Below, in pieces: positions 1-6,159 of a stretch of DNA of 8,913 nt (position 1 is its first letter; each line of letters opens with the position of its first letter). This DNA comes from Actinomycetota bacterium. Lineage in GTDB: Bacteria; Actinomycetota; Acidimicrobiia; Acidimicrobiales; JACCXE01. Under the pieces are notes generated by a model that was given only the letters and a program-made list of their open reading frames with translations, was not told the DNA's origin and made no database searches. The translations under genes were made by a program, and so were the position numbers. The stretch lies in contig JACCXE010000187.1 in the NCBI GenBank assembly GCA_013697265.1, positions 1 through 8,913 of the forward strand, given 5' to 3'.

Positions 1-1010
1 GCGACGCCCTTCGTGAGTTGGTCGACCGGGCCGACCTCGATGAGCTCACCCGTTTTGTCGACCGGCTCACCGAACACGACGAGTGGGACGATCTGGTCGA
101 CGTTCGCAACGACTGTCGGGCCGCGGCGGCGCGCGGCAAGCAGCTGTGGCCGGTCACTGCCTATGTGAACTACGTGCTCGCGCTGCGCGGCCCGGGTCGT
201 TACGCCGCGGCTGCGATTAACGACGCGGCCGGCCCGGGAGCGGCGGCGGCGCGCTTCGGTTTCGGTCCGTTGACGGAAGTGGGCGCGTCGGCGCACTCAT
301 GGACCGATCTCGCTTCGCACTTGGCGGCCGGTCCGACGGCGAGCCTGGTCGCACACGAGTGCGTGCTGCGAGGCGAAGATCTCACGCAGGTCGACGGCGT
401 CGACGGGTCGCTGCTCGACGTGCCGCTTGTGCTCGCCGACTGGGAACCGGACTACGAGCTGGCCACCTACAAGCTCGACAAGGCCGAGTTTCCGTCCCCC
501 GAGATGCCGGAGCGCGTCCGCTGGTCGGAACTCGAACTGAGCGATGACGAAGTTGACGAAGATGACGATGCCCTCGAGGGACGCCAGGCACTCGACGAGA
601 TCGCCGCACACTGGAACACCGAGTCGAACGGGCGCACCGAAGCGGTCGGCGTGTCCGGGGACATCGCCGTCGCGCTGCGTGCCCTCGGTCTGACGTACGC
701 CCGCGTCGCGATCGTGTCGCCCTCCGAGGCGTTCGCCCATATCTCGTGGGCCGCGGCGTCCGGCGGCGCCCACGGCCGACGCCGCGGCGCAGCCAACGGA
801 CGCTTCGCCGCCTGGTGGACTGCCGCCGCCCTCGTCGACCTGGGCGACGACTGGCCCGTCACGGCCAACGAACTCGAAGTCGCCGTCAACGAAATGCAGT
901 GGTTCCTATGGGACGACGGCAACGAACCCATCGGCTGGTCGTTGCATTTGGGAGTCGAAGACCCTCGCGCCGAGCTGGCGTGGGCTCTAGTCGCGTCGGA
1001 CGCGGACTAA
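1..1010 (+). CDS. Uncharacterised protein, 5'-truncated by window edge
   Basis: I do not recognise the family. The frame is open to the window edge: codons for DALREL precede the TTG at 18, so TTG is probably an internal Leu and the true start lies just upstream. Numbering from that TTG, about 330 residues are visible. The first part (about 1-150) is Ala-rich and looks helical. A very acidic linker follows at about 171-187 (ELSDDEVDEDDDALEG). The C-terminal part is rich in Trp (W244, W266, W267, W279, W295, W298, W307) and contains a short basic glycine patch, GGAHGRRRG, at 249-257. I see no signal peptide or membrane segment, so it is probably cytoplasmic. It ends in TAA, which overlaps by 4 bp the stop codon of the opposing gene. 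High-GC codon use matches its neighbours and supports a real gene. It could be a conserved actinobacterial protein of unknown function; no enzymatic motif is visible. Confidence 0.8.
   Translation, partial: DALRELVDRADLDELTRFVDRLTEHDEWDDLVDVRNDCRAAAARGKQLWPVTAYVNYVLALRGPGRYAAAAINDAAGPGAAAARFGFGPLTEVGASAHSWTDLASHLAAGPTASLVAHECVLRGEDLTQVDGVDGSLLDVPLVLADWEPDYELATYKLDKAEFPSPEMPERVRWSELELSDDEVDEDDDALEGRQALDEIAAHWNTESNGRTEAVGVSGDIAVALRALGLTYARVAIVSPSEAFAHISWAAASGGAHGRRRGAANGRFAAWWTAAALVDLGDDWPVTANELEVAVNEMQWFLWDDGNEPIGWSLHLGVEDPRAELAWALVASDAD
988..1009. terminator. Hairpin spanning convergent stop codons
   Basis: An inverted repeat lies exactly over the shared stop region of the two convergent genes. 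TAGT plus CGCGT (988-996) pairs with ACGCG plus ACTA (1000-1009), with G1005 bulged and loop CGG (997-999). That gives nine pairs. No T-run follows on either strand, so it is not a classical intrinsic terminator. It could act as a bidirectional GC-rich terminator or an mRNA 3'-end stabiliser. The pairing is seen directly; the role is inferred. Confidence 0.35.
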
Positions 1011-2299
1011 CTCACGACGCCGAGCACACGGTCGGTATACTCGTTGCGGAACACGCCGGCGGGGTCGAGCTTTTCGCGCACGGCCTGGAACCTGTCCCAC
1101 ATGGGGTAGCGCGTCTTCAGCACGTCGGCGGTCTGGAAGTTGAGTTTGCCCCAGTGGGGGCGACCCTCGAGCTTGTTCATCACGTCTTCGACGGCGCGGA
1201 AGTACGGCTCGTAGTCCATGCCCTTGGCCACGTGCACGGCTACGTAGGCAGAGTCGCGGCCTGACGCGGTCGACAGGGGGATGTCGTCGGGCGCGGTGAA
1301 GCGCACCTCGACGGGAAAGCCGATGTTGAAACCGTTGTCCTTCACCGCGGCGCGCACGCCGTTCACGGCCTCGACGATGTGCTCGCGCGGCACCGCGTAT
1401 TCCATCTCGTAGAAACGCACCCACCGGGGGCTGGCGAATATCTCGTAGCTCGACTTCACGTATTCGGTGCGACCCGAACTGGGGATCAAGCGCGACAGCC
1501 GCGGGATCGCTGTGGGGCGGAACCGGCCTGCCTTGACCACGGCGCCGAAGAGGATGTTCTCCATGAAGATCTTGTCTTTGAAAAACTGCCACCGGCTCTG
1601 GCCACCCGACGGTTCATCGGTTTCGTTGTTCGTCTTCGTCAACGCCCAGCCCGTATGCGGCACCCAGAAGAACTCGAAGTGCTCGTTGTTGTCGACGTGG
1701 TTGTCGATGTTGGCCAACACGTCGTCGACCCGCAGCGGTTCTTCCACCGCGTGCAGGTTGAACTTGGGCACGCACTGCAAGGTGACGCTGGACAGCGCGC
1801 CGAGCGCGCCGACGCCGACCCGGGCGGACTCGAAGATCTCTTTCTCTTCGGTGGGCGAGCACGAGATAATCGACCCGTCCCCCGAAACGATGTCGAGCGC
1901 GATGACCTGCGCGGCAATGCCGGTTTTCTTCGCGCCGGTGCCGTGTGTCGCAGTGGAGATGGCGCCGCTGATCGTCTGGTAGGCGATGTCGCCCAGGTTG
2001 GGCATGGCCATGCCGTAGGCCCAGAGCAGCTTGTTGAGATCCGCGATGGTGGTGCCGGCCTGCGCGGTCACTTGCAGGTTCTCGGTGTCCACCGCGGTGA
2101 CGGTGTTGTATCGGTCGAGCACGACCTGCACGCCATCGGTTAGCGCGCATGCGGTGAAGCTGTGCCCGCTACCGACGACCTTCACCCGACGACCACGAGC
2201 CGCCGCGCCCTTCACGACCGCGGCGAGTTCGGCATCCGTGGACGGATGTGCGACCTCAGCCGGATCGCACTTCTGATTGCCCGCCCAGTTCTTCCACAT
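1007..2299 (-). CDS. FAD-linked aldonolactone (L-gulono-1,4-lactone-type) oxidase/dehydrogenase
   Basis: This 430-residue flavoenzyme belongs to the aldonolactone oxidase (ALO/GULO) family, which oxidises L-gulono-, L-galactono- or D-arabinono-1,4-lactone. The N-terminal FAD-binding (VAO/PCMH-type) domain contains GSGHSFT (43-49), whose His46 sits where family members bind FAD covalently. THGTG (118-122) completes the flavin site. The C-terminal ALO domain has HFEFFW (207-212), the E331-x-R333 pair equivalent to the catalytic Glu/Arg of plant galactonolactone dehydrogenase, and RPHWGK (380-385). Resemblance to mycobacterial Rv1771, a gulonolactone dehydrogenase, runs to the C-terminus (NEYTDRVLG). 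There is no signal peptide. The ATG start is supported by GGAGGA (2311-2316 on +) 11 nt upstream. It lies 114 bp downstream of etfA on the same strand. Substrate and electron acceptor cannot be read from sequence; other sugar-lactone or alditol oxidases of the same fold are possible. Confidence 0.92.
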   Translation of the reverse strand: MWKNWAGNQKCDPAEVAHPSTDAELAAVVKGAAARGRRVKVVGSGHSFTACALTDGVQVVLDRYNTVTAVDTENLQVTAQAGTTIADLNKLLWAYGMAMPNLGDIAYQTISGAISTATHGTGAKKTGIAAQVIALDIVSGDGSIISCSPTEEKEIFESARVGVGALGALSSVTLQCVPKFNLHAVEEPLRVDDVLANIDNHVDNNEHFEFFWVPHTGWALTKTNNETDEPSGGQSRWQFFKDKIFMENILFGAVVKAGRFRPTAIPRLSRLIPSSGRTEYVKSSYEIFASPRWVRFYEMEYAVPREHIVEAVNGVRAAVKDNGFNIGFPVEVRFTAPDDIPLSTASGRDSAYVAVHVAKGMDYEPYFRAVEDVMNKLEGRPHWGKLNFQTADVLKTRYPMWDRFQAVREKLDPAGVFRNEYTDRVLGVVS

Positions 2300-2310
2300 A
2301 TATCTCTGGC

Positions 2311-2316
2311 TCCTCC
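2311..2316 (-). promoter_or_regulatory. Ribosome binding site of the lactone dehydrogenase
   Basis: GGAGGA on the minus strand lies 11 nt before the ATG at 2299. It is the strongest Shine-Dalgarno match in the window and fixes this start. Its presence suggests the gene is translated independently rather than coupled to etfA. Confidence 0.7.
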
Positions 2317-2339
2317 GCCCGAGGGCTCCGTCGCTGTGC

Positions 2340-2364
2340 CCGGCGGGGACCCCAACCCCGCCGG
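2340..2364 (-). terminator. Perfect 9-bp GC hairpin downstream of etfA
   Basis: CCGGCGGGG (2340-2348) and CCCCGCCGG (2356-2364) are exact reverse complements around a 7-nt loop. The hairpin lies about 50 bp after the etfA stop and about 40 bp before the lactone dehydrogenase start, both on the minus strand. No T-run follows, so it may be a GC-rich actinobacterial-type terminator or attenuator between the two units, or a stabiliser of the etfBA mRNA end. The rest of the 2300-2413 gap contains only the RBS and no promoter I can support. Confidence 0.55.
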
Positions 2365-2413
2365 CTGTCCGAAGCTTCGCGACAACTTAGGCAAATGGTC
2401 AGAGCCAGCGCGG

Positions 2414-3373
2414 TTAGCTCCGAGCCTTCAAGGCTTCAATGAGTTGGGGCAGCACCTTGTGGACGTCGCCCACGATGCCGAGGTCGGCGATCTGCAGGAT
2501 CGGCGCTTCCTGGTCCTTGTTGATCGCGATGATGTTCTTCGAACCCTTCATGCCGACCATGTGCTGCGTGGCACCCGAGATGCCGGCCGCGATGTACAGC
2601 GTGGGCTTCACCGTCTTGCCGGTCTGGCCGACTTGGTAGGCGTAGGGCACCCAACCGGCATCGACGATGGCACGTGACGCGCCGGGCGCGCCCTTGAGCA
2701 GCTTGGCCAGCTCTTCGATCATCGCGTAGTTGGCCGCTTCGCCGAGGCCCCGTCCACCGGAAACGACCACAGCCGCTTCGTCGAGCTGGGGGCCGCTGCG
2801 CTCTTCGACGTGACGATCGACAACGGTCGCCGCGTTGGTGGCACCCGTCTCGGGCACGCTGAGCGGAGCAACGGTGGCGCTGCCACCACTCGGCTCGGCG
2901 GCGAAGCTCTTCGGGCGCACCGCGTAGATGAAGGGCGCCGAGCCGGTGAAGGTTGCTTCAACGATGGTGGCGCCACCGAAGATCGCGTGGCTGGCGACGG
3001 GCGGCTCGCCCGCGGCGAGGCCCACGACGTTGGTGAGCACCGGCTTGTCGAGCTTGGCGCTCAGACGGCCCGCGACGTCGCGACCGTCGTAGCTCTGCCC
3101 GACGAGGAGGATGTCGGGGCCGGTGCCGGCCTCGATCGCGGCAGCGATCGCCGCGGCCACGGACACGCCCGGCAGCGAGGTGCCCAGGTCGCCGAGGTCG
3201 TGGACCGTTGACGCGCCGTGCGCGCCAAGGTCGCCGGCGATCGACGCGGTGTCTGCACCCCAAGCGACGGCTTCGACGGTGTCGCCGAGCTCGCGGGCCT
3301 TCGTGAGCAATTCGAGGCTGAGCGACGAAACCTTGCCGCCAGCCGATTCTGCGAGAACCCAAACCTTGGCCAT
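2414..3373 (-). CDS. etfA: Electron transfer flavoprotein alpha subunit
   Basis: The alpha subunit of the ETF heterodimer carries the redox FAD that takes electrons from acyl-CoA dehydrogenases and passes them to the membrane quinone pool through ETF:quinone oxidoreductase. Its 319 residues match the family's length. The N-terminal ETF domain (about 1-185) begins AKVWVLAE. The C-terminal FAD domain (about 195-319) holds the conserved series VVSGGRGLGE (203-212), SRA (233-235), VGQTGKTVKP (248-257), LYIAAGISGATQH (259-271), AINKD (283-287) and ADLGIVGD (296-303), covering the known flavin contacts (Arg234, Ser/Thr/Gly of the QTG loop, His271). It starts 2 bp after the etfB stop. Its RBS (GAAGG, 3384-3388 on +) lies inside the end of etfB, so the two subunits are co-transcribed and probably translationally coupled. 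No acyl-CoA dehydrogenase is encoded in the window, so its partners are elsewhere. Confidence 0.97.
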   Translation of the reverse strand: MAKVWVLAESAGGKVSSLSLELLTKARELGDTVEAVAWGADTASIAGDLGAHGASTVHDLGDLGTSLPGVSVAAAIAAAIEAGTGPDILLVGQSYDGRDVAGRLSAKLDKPVLTNVVGLAAGEPPVASHAIFGGATIVEATFTGSAPFIYAVRPKSFAAEPSGGSATVAPLSVPETGATNAATVVDRHVEERSGPQLDEAAVVVSGGRGLGEAANYAMIEELAKLLKGAPGASRAIVDAGWVPYAYQVGQTGKTVKPTLYIAAGISGATQHMVGMKGSKNIIAINKDQEAPILQIADLGIVGDVHKVLPQLIEALKARS

Positions 3374-3375
3374 GC

Positions 3376-4155
3376 TCAGATCACCTTCAACTGGTCGAGG
3401 AACGCAACGATCTTTTGGAAGGCATCGCCTTCGTCAACGACAACTTCACCGGCCTTGCGCGCTTCAGCCGCGGTGACGTTCGTGATTTTCTGTCCGGCGC
3501 CGTCGCCGCCCACCTGAGCGGCGTCGATGCCGAGGTCGGCAACAGTGACCTGGTCGAGCGGCTTGCCCTTGGCGGCCATGATGCCCTTGAACGACGGGTA
3601 GCGGGGCTCGACGACGCCCGCGGTAACAGTGACCAGGGCGGGCAGCGGGCAGGTGACTTCGTCGTAGCCGGCTTCGGTCTGACGCTGGACCTTGACCGTC
3701 GAGCCGTCCACCTCGATGTGCTTGGCGAAGGTGACCGACGGCAGGCCCAGGATCTCGGCGACCTGCACCGGCGTGGTACCGGTGTAGCCGTCGCTGGACT
3801 CAGTGGCGGCCAGGATCAGGTCCGCCCCCTCGATGCGCTTGATGGCCGCAGCCAGAACCTTGGCGGTGCCGAGCGCGTCCGACCCCTTGAGGGTGTCGTC
3901 CGACACGAGCACGGCCTTCTCGGCGCCCATGGCGAGCGCGGTGCGCAGGCCGGCGGTTTCGCCGTTGGGGGCCATCGAGACCAGGCTCACTTCACCACTA
4001 CCAGCCGCGTGCACCAGCTGAAGAGCCATCTCGACGCCGTACATGTCGGAGTCGTCGATGATCAGCTTGCTGGAGCGGTCGAGGTTGTTGTTGGCATCGA
4101 GCGATCCGGGGTTTGCGGGATCGGGAATCTGCTTTACACAGACGACGACATTCAT
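3376..4155 (-). CDS. etfB: Electron transfer flavoprotein beta subunit
   Basis: The beta subunit of ETF binds AMP structurally and docks on partner dehydrogenases. The protein has 259 residues, usual for the family. I chose ATG 4155 because MNVVVCVKQIPDP is the canonical N-terminus. The frame stays open upstream to a TTG at 4224, but that extension matches nothing in the family and runs through the promoter region. The RBS before 4155 is weak. A GTG seven codons upstream preceded by GAGGG is a less likely alternative start. Motifs are DMYGVEMALQL (37-47), GSDALGTA (91-98), the AMP-site loop SDGYTGTTP (121-129), the signature segment around QTEAGYDEVTCPLP (159-172), and the recognition loop RYPSFKGIMAAK (185-196) that inserts into acyl-CoA dehydrogenases. 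It is the first gene of the etfBA operon, reading away from the divergent SDR operon. Confidence 0.96.
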   Translation of the reverse strand: MNVVVCVKQIPDPANPGSLDANNNLDRSSKLIIDDSDMYGVEMALQLVHAAGSGEVSLVSMAPNGETAGLRTALAMGAEKAVLVSDDTLKGSDALGTAKVLAAAIKRIEGADLILAATESSDGYTGTTPVQVAEILGLPSVTFAKHIEVDGSTVKVQRQTEAGYDEVTCPLPALVTVTAGVVEPRYPSFKGIMAAKGKPLDQVTVADLGIDAAQVGGDGAGQKITNVTAAEARKAGEVVVDEGDAFQKIVAFLDQLKVI

Positions 4156-4235
4156 GTCGCCAGCATTGCCGATCACAAGGCCCTCGTACCAACTGAACCT
4201 ACCGACCAGTAGGGTCGCTCCCAAGGGGGTACGCC
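4156..4235. promoter_or_regulatory. Divergent etfB / SDR control region
   Basis: These 80 bp separate two divergent start codons, so promoters for both operons should lie here or nearby. I cannot assign clear -10/-35 boxes. The one notable element is a short inverted repeat, CCTAC (4198-4202) and GTAGG (4209-4213) around CGACCA. Its size and position would suit a dimeric repressor such as a TetR-family regulator, though the symmetry is only five base pairs per arm. Confidence 0.5.
4223..4229 (+). promoter_or_regulatory. Ribosome binding site of the SDR gene
   Basis: AAGGGGG lies 6 nt before the ATG at 4236. Spacing and strength support this start for the dehydrogenase. Confidence 0.65.
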
Positions 4236-5027
4236 ATGGAGTTGCGAGGAAAACGGGTCGTCGTCACCGGCGCGTCCCGGGGCATTGGCGAGGAACTGGC
4301 CCGGCAATTCGCCGCCAAGGGCGCAACGGTGGCCGTCATCGCGCGCAGCGTCGAGCCGCTCGAGAAACTCGCCGCCGACACTGGAGGCCGCGCTTATCCA
4401 GCCGACCTGATGGACCGTTCGGTTCGTGACGGTTTGGTCGCTCGGATCGAGGCCGATGGGCCGATCGATGTCCTCATCAACAACGCCGGCCTGCTCGACA
4501 CGGTCGCCTTCAGTGCGATCAGCCCCGCCGACATCGACGGCATCATCGACGTGAATCTCCACGCCCCGATCCAGCTCGCCCGCGCCGCGTTGCCGGGCAT
4601 GATCGCTAGGGGGAGCGGCAAAATCGTGGACATCTCGTCGATGGCCGGGGCGTCGTGTACGCCCGGCGTTGTCACGTACTCCGCCACCAAGGCCGGTCTC
4701 ACACACTTCAACGCCTGCTTGCGCGACGAGCTGCGGGGCACCGGCGTTGGCAACCTTGTGGTCGAGTTGGGCCCGGTCGACACCGAGATGCAAGCGATGC
4801 TCCACTCGCACGGCCCGACGCATCGTTCGATGGTGCGCCTACGCCAGCTGCGGTTGATCCGACACCTACCAGTACCTCGTGTTGCGGCGTCGATCGTTCG
4901 CGCCGTCGAGAAAGACAGCAACTACCTGCGCATGCCCAAGCGGGCCGCCGCCTTCCCAGTTGTGGCCGCCCTTCCCCGTCAGATGGGCCGACTGCTGCTC
5001 GCCGGTGTCGACCGTTCCTCGAACTGA
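4236..5027 (+). CDS. Classical short-chain dehydrogenase/reductase (SDR)
   Basis: This NAD(P)-dependent oxidoreductase of 263 residues acts on an alcohol/carbonyl pair. All classical SDR marks are present in order: the dinucleotide loop TGASRGIG (11-18), D57 of PADL, NNAG (82-85), N107 in VNLHAP, the catalytic Ser135 of DISS, and YSATK giving Tyr148 and Lys152. These are followed by GPVDTEM (179-185), which replaces the usual PG-motif. Arg39 after the second strand (IARS) hints at NADP(H) preference, but this is inference. The C-terminal segment (about 190-263) is basic and variable, as expected for the substrate-binding part. There is no signal peptide. A good RBS fixes the start. It is the first gene of the + strand operon; the phosphotransferase follows after 9 bp. 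The specific substrate cannot be read from sequence. Confidence 0.93.
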   Translation: MELRGKRVVVTGASRGIGEELARQFAAKGATVAVIARSVEPLEKLAADTGGRAYPADLMDRSVRDGLVARIEADGPIDVLINNAGLLDTVAFSAISPADIDGIIDVNLHAPIQLARAALPGMIARGSGKIVDISSMAGASCTPGVVTYSATKAGLTHFNACLRDELRGTGVGNLVVELGPVDTEMQAMLHSHGPTHRSMVRLRQLRLIRHLPVPRVAASIVRAVEKDSNYLRMPKRAAAFPVVAALPRQMGRLLLAGVDRSSN

Positions 5028-5036
5028 AAGGCTGCA

Positions 5037-6122
5037 ATGACGCAACTCGCACTCCCCAAGACCGTCGACGAGATCACGCCCGAGTGGTTGACCGCGGCGA
5101 TGCAGTCCACGAACTCGGCGACGGGCACCGTCACCGCAGTAGACGCGGTGCCGATCGGTGTCGGCGTGGGCGTGGTCGGCGCGCTGTTCCGCATCACGCC
5201 GACGTGGGACGGTGACGGGCCGAAGACGGTGATCGCGAAGATGCCGTCGAGCCCGAGCGCGCGCTTCGTCGCCGAGATGTTGTCGATGTACCGCCGCGAG
5301 TCGCGCTTCTACGAGCAGCTCTCGGTGCGCACGCCGGTCCCCCACGCGACCTGTTACTACTCGCAGCTCAATTGGGAGACCCAAGACTTCATCTTGTTGC
5401 TCAGCGACCTGGCGGGTGGGCGCATCGTCGACCAGATCGTCGGCTGCACGCTCGAGGAGGCCGAGGTCGCGGTCGACCGGCTCGCGGAGTTGCACGCCGC
5501 GTTCTGGAACGACGCTGCGCTGCGCCCGAGTGACTGGCTGCCGATCATCAACGACTCTCCCCTGCCCGAGGCCGCAGCCTTCGCCTACGAGCAGGGCTGG
5601 CCGGTGATGGACGGTCTGTTCGGCGACACCCTGTCCCCGGCGATTCGTGCGTTCGGTTCCACGTTCCACACCGTGCTGCCCGGCCTGATGGAGCGGCTGT
5701 CCCATCCTCCGTTCACCATGAGCCACGGCGACTACCGCCTCGACAACATCTTCTTCAACGACACGCCCGACGGCCTCGACCTCACGTTGTGCGACTGGCA
5801 ACTCGTCGACACATCGCGGGGCGGGCGCGACCTCGGGTACTTCGTGTCGCAGAGCATGACTAAAGAAATGCGCGGGCAGCACGAACGCGACCTGACCCGG
5901 CGCTACGTCGAGGGCCTCGCTTCACGCGGCGTCAACGATTACTCCTTCGACGACGCCTGGCTCGACTACCGCGTCTCGACCCTGTTCTGCCTTGTGTATC
6001 CGATCGTGGCCGGCGGCAGCATCGAGTCCCAGGACGAACGTTCGGTGCGCCTCACCGGCGACATGCTTGATCGCTGCGTCACCGCCATTGAAGAACTGAA
6101 CTGCCTCGACTTGGTCGACTGA
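5037..6122 (+). CDS. Aminoglycoside-phosphotransferase/ecdysteroid-kinase-like small-molecule kinase
   Basis: This 361-residue protein has the protein-kinase-like fold used for small molecules (APH/EcKinase/CHK superfamily). Predicted ATP-site residues are Lys69 in VIAKMP and Glu88 in RRESRFYEQ. The linker and hinge region LLLSDLAGG (120-128) resembles EcKinase proteins. The catalytic loop SHGDYRLDNIFF (229-240) supplies the Asp232 base and the metal-binding Asn237, and CDWQ (252-255) supplies Asp253 in the DFG position. All catalytic residues are intact, so an active kinase is expected. GAAAGG a few bases before the ATG serves as RBS, 9 bp after the SDR stop, so the two are probably co-transcribed. 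Related APH domains occur in ACAD10/ACAD11, where they phosphorylate 4-hydroxyacyl-CoA. A comparable role on an SDR product is speculation. An antibiotic-resistance function is unlikely in this metabolic context. Confidence 0.88.
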   Translation: MTQLALPKTVDEITPEWLTAAMQSTNSATGTVTAVDAVPIGVGVGVVGALFRITPTWDGDGPKTVIAKMPSSPSARFVAEMLSMYRRESRFYEQLSVRTPVPHATCYYSQLNWETQDFILLLSDLAGGRIVDQIVGCTLEEAEVAVDRLAELHAAFWNDAALRPSDWLPIINDSPLPEAAAFAYEQGWPVMDGLFGDTLSPAIRAFGSTFHTVLPGLMERLSHPPFTMSHGDYRLDNIFFNDTPDGLDLTLCDWQLVDTSRGGRDLGYFVSQSMTKEMRGQHERDLTRRYVEGLASRGVNDYSFDDAWLDYRVSTLFCLVYPIVAGGSIESQDERSVRLTGDMLDRCVTAIEELNCLDLVD

Positions 6123-6124
6123 CG

Positions 6125-6159
6125 CCGGGGCATGACACGATCTCGTGTGCATGCCTCGG
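6125..6159 (+). promoter_or_regulatory. Strong hairpin covering the lipid kinase start codon
   Basis: Starting two bases after the phosphotransferase stop, 6125-6139 pairs with 6144-6159. There are fifteen pairs including one G-U (6128-6156), with G6149 bulged and a four-base loop (ATCT, 6140-6143). The inner part is a perfect dyad, ACACGA-TC-TCGTGT (6135-6148). The right arm contains both possible start codons of the lipid kinase (GTG 6145, ATG 6151). It could gate translation, terminate or attenuate transcription, or be a protein-binding operator. There is no T-run. Confidence 0.5.

Noticed and set aside
1379..2143. Long plus-strand open frame opposite the lactone dehydrogenase
   Set aside because: It is a composition-driven shadow; the minus-strand protein carries the full conserved family motifs.
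2370..2379. Palindrome CGAAGCTTCG in the etfA to lactone dehydrogenase gap
   Set aside because: A single 10-bp palindrome with no spacer or repeat elsewhere is too weak to call an operator.
2306..2408. Seven-base complementarity CTGGCTC (2306-2312) with GAGCCAG (2402-2408) enclosing the hairpin and RBS
   Set aside because: It is short and about 100 nt apart in GC-rich DNA, so chance is a sufficient explanation without covariation evidence.
3415..4212. Long plus-strand open frame (265 codons) opposite etfB
   Set aside because: It is an antisense shadow of a clearly conserved gene, rich in Gly, Arg, His and Asp, with no recognisable domain.
4156..4224. N-terminal extension of EtfB to a TTG at 4224
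   Set aside because: The added 23 residues do not resemble the family, and they would occupy the divergent promoter region and abut the SDR ribosome binding site.
4866..5882. Long minus-strand open frame (338 codons) opposite the phosphotransferase
   Set aside because: It is a high-GC shadow frame with Arg/His-rich low-complexity translation and no family motif. The + strand gene has a complete catalytic motif set.
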